From: Anthonomus grandis grandis
Taxonomy: Eukaryota > Arthropoda > Insecta > Coleoptera > Curculionidae
NCBI RefSeq assembly: GCF_022605725.1
Contig: NC_065551.1
Span: 17,732,001 to 17,796,000, forward strand
Direction of reading: 5' to 3'
Length of the DNA stretch: 64,000 nt
This document shows positions 59,591 to 64,000 of the stretch, piece by piece (position 1 is the stretch's first letter; each line of letters starts with the position of its first letter). The notes beneath the pieces were generated by a model. It saw only the letters and a list, made by a program, of their open reading frames with translations. It was not told where the DNA came from and made no database searches. Made by a program: the position numbers and the translations under genes.

Positions 59591-60545
59591 TTAGCAGAAA
59601 GCAAGACGGTTTACAAGCTCATGTAAGACACTATCAATTATTTCGGGTGATATACATCTAATTTCATATCTAATTCTATTTTTCAAAACTTCTACCTTTT
59701 TTGGCTTCTCAATATTAACTTTACTTTTCAGGTACCCCCATAGAAAATAGTCGCAGGGATTTAGGTCTGGTGACCTGGCCGGCCACTCTATTGGCCCTTT
59801 TCGTCCTATCCATCTTTCTGGGAACACTGTATTCAAGTAATTACGGACATCTCGAAAGAAATGTGGCGGTGCGCCGTCTTGCTGAAACCACAAATTATCT
59901 GTCGGGACAGCAGGGTCTTGCTCGTCTGGGTATGGGGCAGCCAAAGCAGGGATAAGATCTTCTTGAAGAAAATTCAAATAGCGTTGTCCTATTAAGTTTT
60001 CTTCGAAAAAGTATGGCCCTATTACTTTACTTTCCACGATACCAGCCCAAACATTAATAGATTTACTGTACTGTGTATGAGCCTCAGTTGCCCAGTGTGG
60101 ATTTGACACTGACCAGTACCGACAATTTTGCTGATTTAACAAAACTCGTAACACTAATTCACGGTTATTATTGCAAATGTTCATCATTTGCTCGCAAAAT
60201 TGGTCTATTTGATCAGGATCGTCCTCATTTAATTCATGTATTAGTCTAATTTTATAAGGGTAGTATTTGTTTGCTTTTAAGATGCGTCTTACTTGGATTT
60301 TCTTCGACGGAGAGCACAACGTTTAATTTTGTTTTTTCAGAAATTTTTGGACGACCTGATCTTGGCAAATTCCTAACACGAGCTGAAGCTATGAATTTGT
60401 GCTCTATTCTACTAACTGTTGACTGAGAAATAGGATGGTTTGGGTATTTGGCATTAAACAGTTCACTTATTTCTTTTTGCGTGCGCATTCGATCCCCGTA
60501 TCATCAAAATTTTAATTCGTTAGGCTTCCGTTAAATTAGCCATAA
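59591..60545 (-). pseudogene. DD41D-like transposase lacking its first catalytic block
   Basis: N-terminal helix-turn-helix: MANLTEA near 60543, then after a stop and frameshift EISELFNAKYPNHPISQSTV and SGRPKISEKTKLNVVLSVEE. A frameshift near 60310 leads into the 242-codon frame (60319-59591) with QVRRILKANKYYPYKI, INVWAGIVESKVIGPYFF, WFQQDGAPPHF (Asp 148) and WPARSPDLNPCDYFLWGYLK (Asp 190), 41 residues between the two Asp. Between LVLRVL and NQQNCRYW, where related proteins have an FSDE-type block, only one residue is left, so the first catalytic Asp was lost by a small in-frame deletion. The protein would be inactive. Confidence 0.87.
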
Positions 60546-61289
60546 TTTATTTTGATAAAAACTATTAATTTTCGAACTGAAAGTGATATTGGAAAATGAA
60601 GATTCTTTACAAGTGCAACCATGGAAATAGAAACAATTGGCAGTGTTTATAACATTATTTTTATCCTCGATTTTACCTTAATTTGTAAATAGACGTACTA
60701 TCGTGCCGAAAAAAACTGGGACAGCAAAATCTCCTAAATCTCTTAGTCTATTAGAATAATATATTTTGATATTGTCAAAGTTAATTTAATTTTGTGACAG
60801 CCGCGTCAACAAAATCGTTCTTTCAAAATGCCTGCATTATCTCCTCAACAAAAAGCGATATCATACACTCGTCTGATATATGGAGTTCCTATAAGAAGAA
60901 TCGCAGAAGAATTGGGCATTAGTAAAAATACCGTTTCCTTAGCTAAGGCAAAAATTGCAGATTATGGAGATATTGTAAGAAATCTAGGTTCTAGTTGACC
61001 AAAAATTTTAAACGATATTCAAGAAAGAGAGTTAGTTGGCTTTCTAAGAAACAATCCGTTTGAAACAACAATAAAGGTGAAAGAAGATACGCATTTTCCT
61101 GGTTCTGCTAATACAGCTCGTACTAGGATAAGAAATTCGGAAATGAAAAGTTGCTGTGCAATAAATAAAATATTTTTTACTGAAGCAAACAAACAGAGAA
61201 AATTAAAATTTGCCCATCAATATGCACACCAAAACAACATATGGAAATAATAATATTTTCGGATGAAAAAACCTTTCAACGGCAAAAAA

Positions 61290-62715
61290 CCAGGGTCCGG
61301 TAAAGTTAAAGGGACATCTAAAAACCGATTTTTTTTGAAAATTTTTACATAGAATGTTGAGTGTGGTCAAAATATTGATAAAAAAGTGAGGATGATTGGA
61401 AAAAATACAAAATTTTGGAAATTATGAAGGTTTTTCTACATACGTTAAATAAGTAATTATTGCCAACTTGCACAAGGCTTTTTAGCTCTTGATTTTGCTA
61501 TAGTTAAGAAATATATATATTGGGGCAATTTTGGAACTTTTTGGGGGTTATTATTGTAAATTTATATAATTTTTTATCGCTTTGTACCCCTTTTAATTAC
61601 ATATTTTATAATTTACACACAAGAAAAATAAAACAACAACCTTATTGACAATAGTTGGTTGTTCATTACGTCCCCAGTAGTATTTTTTGGTTTTGCCTGG
61701 AACAGTTTTTAGTTGGATGGGTTGGCTGTGGACTCAATTTTAGATAATAAAGGCATAATATAGTTAGATTTTATATTACATGAACAAAACACATTTATCA
61801 GGTGTTAAAAAATAGGTATTATTTATTTTAATTATTTGATATTTTATGTAATTTTATATATAATAAATATACATTTTGAAAAAAAAAACATAATTTAAGA
61901 TATTTTATTATTAATAGGTAAATAATAACGATGAGGTTTAATGTACATTAACTTATAGTCAAAATAATAAATATCTTTAAATTCATTCTAGGCATTAGGA
62001 ATAGGAATAAGGCATAGGAGCACAAACACGCACGCGTGTTTGTGCCTATAATTCCTATTTTCTAACTATTATCCCATTCCCTAAGTAGGGCTCAAACGAC
62101 TACCTAACCCACTATTTAGCGCCAACCCAAGGTTCCAATCCCTTTTTGCAATCCTAACTCCTCATGTGCGCCAACCACACAGTCCCATGTGCGCCCACCT
62201 TGTATGCGGTAGCCTCGTGTGCATATTTTATGATTATATAAATAAACAAATACTTACCTATAATGAGACAGGACAGAAAATTACGATAATCGTACTAGTA
62301 CAGTAGCTACTCCAATAAATATGTGACTTTTTGACAGTTTTTTTAATTTATGAATAAATTCGTATTTACATATTTGATATTCCTGATTTGCGTGTGGAAA
62401 TTTGTGTTTATCACCTAAAGAAGTGATGTAAATCCTTCTAAGTTGCAGAATTTTGTTACTTAAGGGTTTAAATTTAAATTAATAGCATATATAATGGTCA
62501 ACGTGATGCCTAGTCGCAAATAGAGTGTCGTTAAGCCGGGTGTAATTGTGAATCATACGTAAGTAGAAAATCCTTTATAATTTTTAAAATTTTGCATTTT
62601 TTTACTTCATCCTCACATTTTTATCAATGAAATGTTTAAACTAAACATTCTATGTAAAAATATACAAAAAAAAATGTTTTTTAGACGTTCCTTTAACTTT
62701 AACGGACCCAAAAAC
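61290..62715. mobile_element. Non-autonomous TIR element, innermost of the triple nest
   Basis: The left end has GGGTCCGGTAAAGTTAAAGG and the right end in reverse complement GGGTCCGTTAAAGTTAAAGG; inverted repeats continue about 100 bp to ATTGATAAAAA.GTGAGGATGA. It interrupts the Tc1 transposase between FQ..KN and GQNPRLQAF-type sequence. GGCAAAA occurs on both outer sides (about 61281-61287 and 62724-62730) and might be a 7-bp duplication, which would place the ends slightly further out. I see no coding frame. The superfamily is not assigned. Confidence 0.75.
62014..62050. repeat. Palindrome, 12-bp perfect core
   Basis: GCACAAACACGC and its reverse complement are separated by one to three bases, with weaker symmetry outwards (ATAGG / CCTAT, AGGAAT / ATTCCT). 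It lies in the innermost element. Confidence 0.8.
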
Positions 62716-63729
62716 CAAATAAGGGCAAAATCCGCGTTTACAGGCCTTCTAATACCAGATGTGATGAAAGATATACACATAAGACTAATCAAAGTGGACG
62801 TTTTAGTATAACCGTTTGGGCCTGGATTAGTTTTAGAGGACCAGGCATTTGTCAAATAGTGCAGGGAAGGCTTGATCAGCCTTAGGATATTGCAATATCC
62901 TGAACAATATAATGCCATCGGTTGGTGTAGTCTATGGGCAAGATTTTATCTTCCAATATGATAATGCTCCTGTACATACAGCCCGTATAGTTCAAAACTA
63001 TCTAGACGAAAGACGAATTCAAGTTTGACCGTGGCCCTCGAAAAGCCCTGATATCAACCCAATTGGAAACGTTTGGGGTAAATTGGCAAAATATATGTAT
63101 AAAAATAACTGTAGGCCTAGAAATCAGAATTAATTACGCCTAAAGATAAATATTAATAATTTTTTATTTTATATTATCAAAAAAGATATTAGTTAGTTTT
63201 TGTTTATTTATAAAATGTATTCCAAATAAAAATAAATATCGATAAATAAAAATGTTTTGTATTAATATTATTATTATTATTGAAATATGTAATTATTAAG
63301 AATCCAAAAATTCATAATGCCTAAATATGCATACCATACCCAAGGAATGCGCATTACTTTAATAGACTAGGAGACAATTCCCTAATTTTAATGTCCCAGT
63401 TTCTTTTCGGCACGATGGTACTTGGATTTGTTTTCTTGTTATTTAAATGTAAATATTTTGGAAACAGTTGAGTTTTGAGATAAGGTGTGTTATACGAAAC
63501 TTGCTTGGAATTTCGCCTATATTTTATAAATGCAAAAAAAAATTAAGCATTCCATTTTAAAAAAATGACCGATGACGTCATATGTTTTTTTTTGTTCCAC
63601 CCTGTATACAAAAATTTATGTGAATTAATGCGCAACTTAAAATAAAAATTGACGGGTCCGAGCGTTTCCTCAAAAAATCATGTCTCTAGTTTTTATCGAA
63701 TTTATGGGGAATTTTAGGCGGTCACTGTA

Positions 63730-64000
63730 TAAAACATCTCGTAGTTACTAGCTATCAAATATATTGAGCTCTGTGGGGGTGAAAAACTTGTTGGAGCATT
63801 CCCCATGAATTTCCGGACGCTTCGGGCTGTAGCAAGGAGAACTGCTTTTTGCATAGGCCTGTAAAGATGTTTATTAAGCCCAAGTAGCTTGATGTTCTTT
63901 AGAAGGTTTGAACATTTCCCATCTTCCACTGCTTTTTTATCTATATTTCCAAATATGGCTATTTTATTACTGTGTTTCTCAAGTAGATTGCTGTTATTTG
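63730..64000 (-). pseudogene. Possible C-terminal end of a non-LTR retrotransposon protein
   Basis: The minus-strand frame from 63929 contains LLKNIKLLGLNKHLYRPMQK and AVLLATARSVRKFMGN, which recall the last part of R1/R2-type ORF2 products (QKAVLL.T.R.VR.FL). The frame runs to the window edge at its 5' side, so only the end is visible. Confidence is low. Confidence 0.3.

Larger units (their letters stand above)
60829..63135 (+). pseudogene. Tc1-like DD34E transposase, split by an insertion and mutated
   Basis: The N-terminal part (60829-61290) has MPALSPQQKAISYTRLIYGV, a helix-turn-helix with RRIAEELGISKNTVSLA, then after a stop (near 60997) KILNDIQERELVGFLRNNPF, and FRMKKPF / FSDEKTFQ in adjoining frames (first Asp). 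The C-terminal part (62714-63135) has SGRFSITVWAWISFRGPG-like sequence near 62795, FIFQYDNAPVHTARIVQNYL (second Asp) near 62950 and WPSKSPDINPIGNVWGKLAK near 63032. Thirty-four residues after the second Asp the expected Glu is Gly (NPIGNVW), so the catalytic triad is broken. A stop lies near 63028. The gap between parts is the nested element at about 61290-62715. Confidence 0.85.
60698..63418 (+). mobile_element. Tc1-like transposon nested in the DD41D-like element
   Basis: The ends read CTATCGTGCCGAAAAAAACT and, at the right in reverse complement, CCATCGTGCCGAAAAGAAAC, followed by TGGGAC. TA duplications are at 60696-60697 and 63419-63420. The interior has a plus-strand transposase split by a third element. 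Confidence 0.87.
59277..63727 (-). mobile_element. Tc1/mariner-superfamily (DD41D-like) transposon, outermost of a triple nest
   Basis: The ends read CAGTGACCGCCTAAA and its inverse. The inverted repeats run from 59277 to about 59565 and from about 63442 to 63727, including ATGTCTCTA/TAGAGACAT, CAGGGTGAACC/GGTTCCACCCTG-like and CGAAATTCCAAGCAAGTTTC. TA follows the right end (63728-63729); the left flank reads TG, perhaps a changed TA. The interior holds a minus-strand transposase and a nested Tc1 element. Confidence 0.87.

Noticed and set aside
1..64000. tRNA genes, tRNA-derived SINEs or rRNA
   Set aside because: I looked for B-box-like GGTTCGAATCC and cloverleaf patterns and found none I could support.

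Overview
This is an AT-rich arthropod nuclear segment, most likely insect and plausibly beetle (inference from element types and RTE 3' ends; no species marker is visible). I find no convincing host protein-coding gene, rRNA or tRNA gene in 64 kb. Almost everything recognisable is transposable-element sequence, mostly broken and repeatedly nested. Many of the longest open frames begin with GTG or TTG and are fragments of TE proteins.

Layout. 0-4.3 kb: two 5'-truncated LINE fragments, one inserted with a target duplication into a GACGTC-rich dispersed repeat, followed by a Penelope-end palindrome. 4.3-12.3 kb: a BEL/Pao LTR retrotransposon with TG...CA LTRs and ATATG duplications. Its pol is almost wholly deleted, and each LTR carries a different PIF/Harbinger element at the same TTA site. 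13.1-13.5 kb: a solo LTR. 16.2-17.2 kb: Penelope, mariner and gypsy remnants. 17.4-20.0 kb: a Tc1/mariner-type element with TIRs of about 600 bp. 20.2-21.3 kb: a second copy of the GACGTC repeat and another transposase remnant. 22.9-25.5 kb: a minus-strand LINE. 25.8-27.4 kb: a broken gene for an unusual putative transposase (DUF7869-like). 30.0-34.1 kb: BEL/Pao pol interrupted by a young Penelope-like element with RT and GIY-YIG domains. 34.1-36.6 kb: a degenerate repeat array of unknown nature. 39.4-42.6 kb: an RTE element split by a second RTE in the opposite orientation, with a 10-bp duplication. 43.2-50.2 kb: Jockey/CR1-like LINEs, one split by a mariner-type element. 51.0-55.7 kb: a DNA transposon with TIRs of about 370 bp carrying a second copy of the DUF7869-like gene. 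57.8-59.2 kb: Penelope and LINE fragments. 59.3-63.7 kb: a three-level nest in which a DD41D-type element holds a Tc1 element, which holds a TIR element without coding capacity.

The most interesting signals are the paired Harbinger insertions at one orthologous LTR position; reciprocally nested, opposite-strand genes inside the first Harbinger; many perfect short hairpins in otherwise decayed sequence, one of which can be shown to be new by comparing two TIR copies; hammerhead-like motifs in Penelope terminal repeats, one with a compensatory core change; and the long-TIR DUF7869-like transposon. Family names come from recognised motifs, not from database searches.
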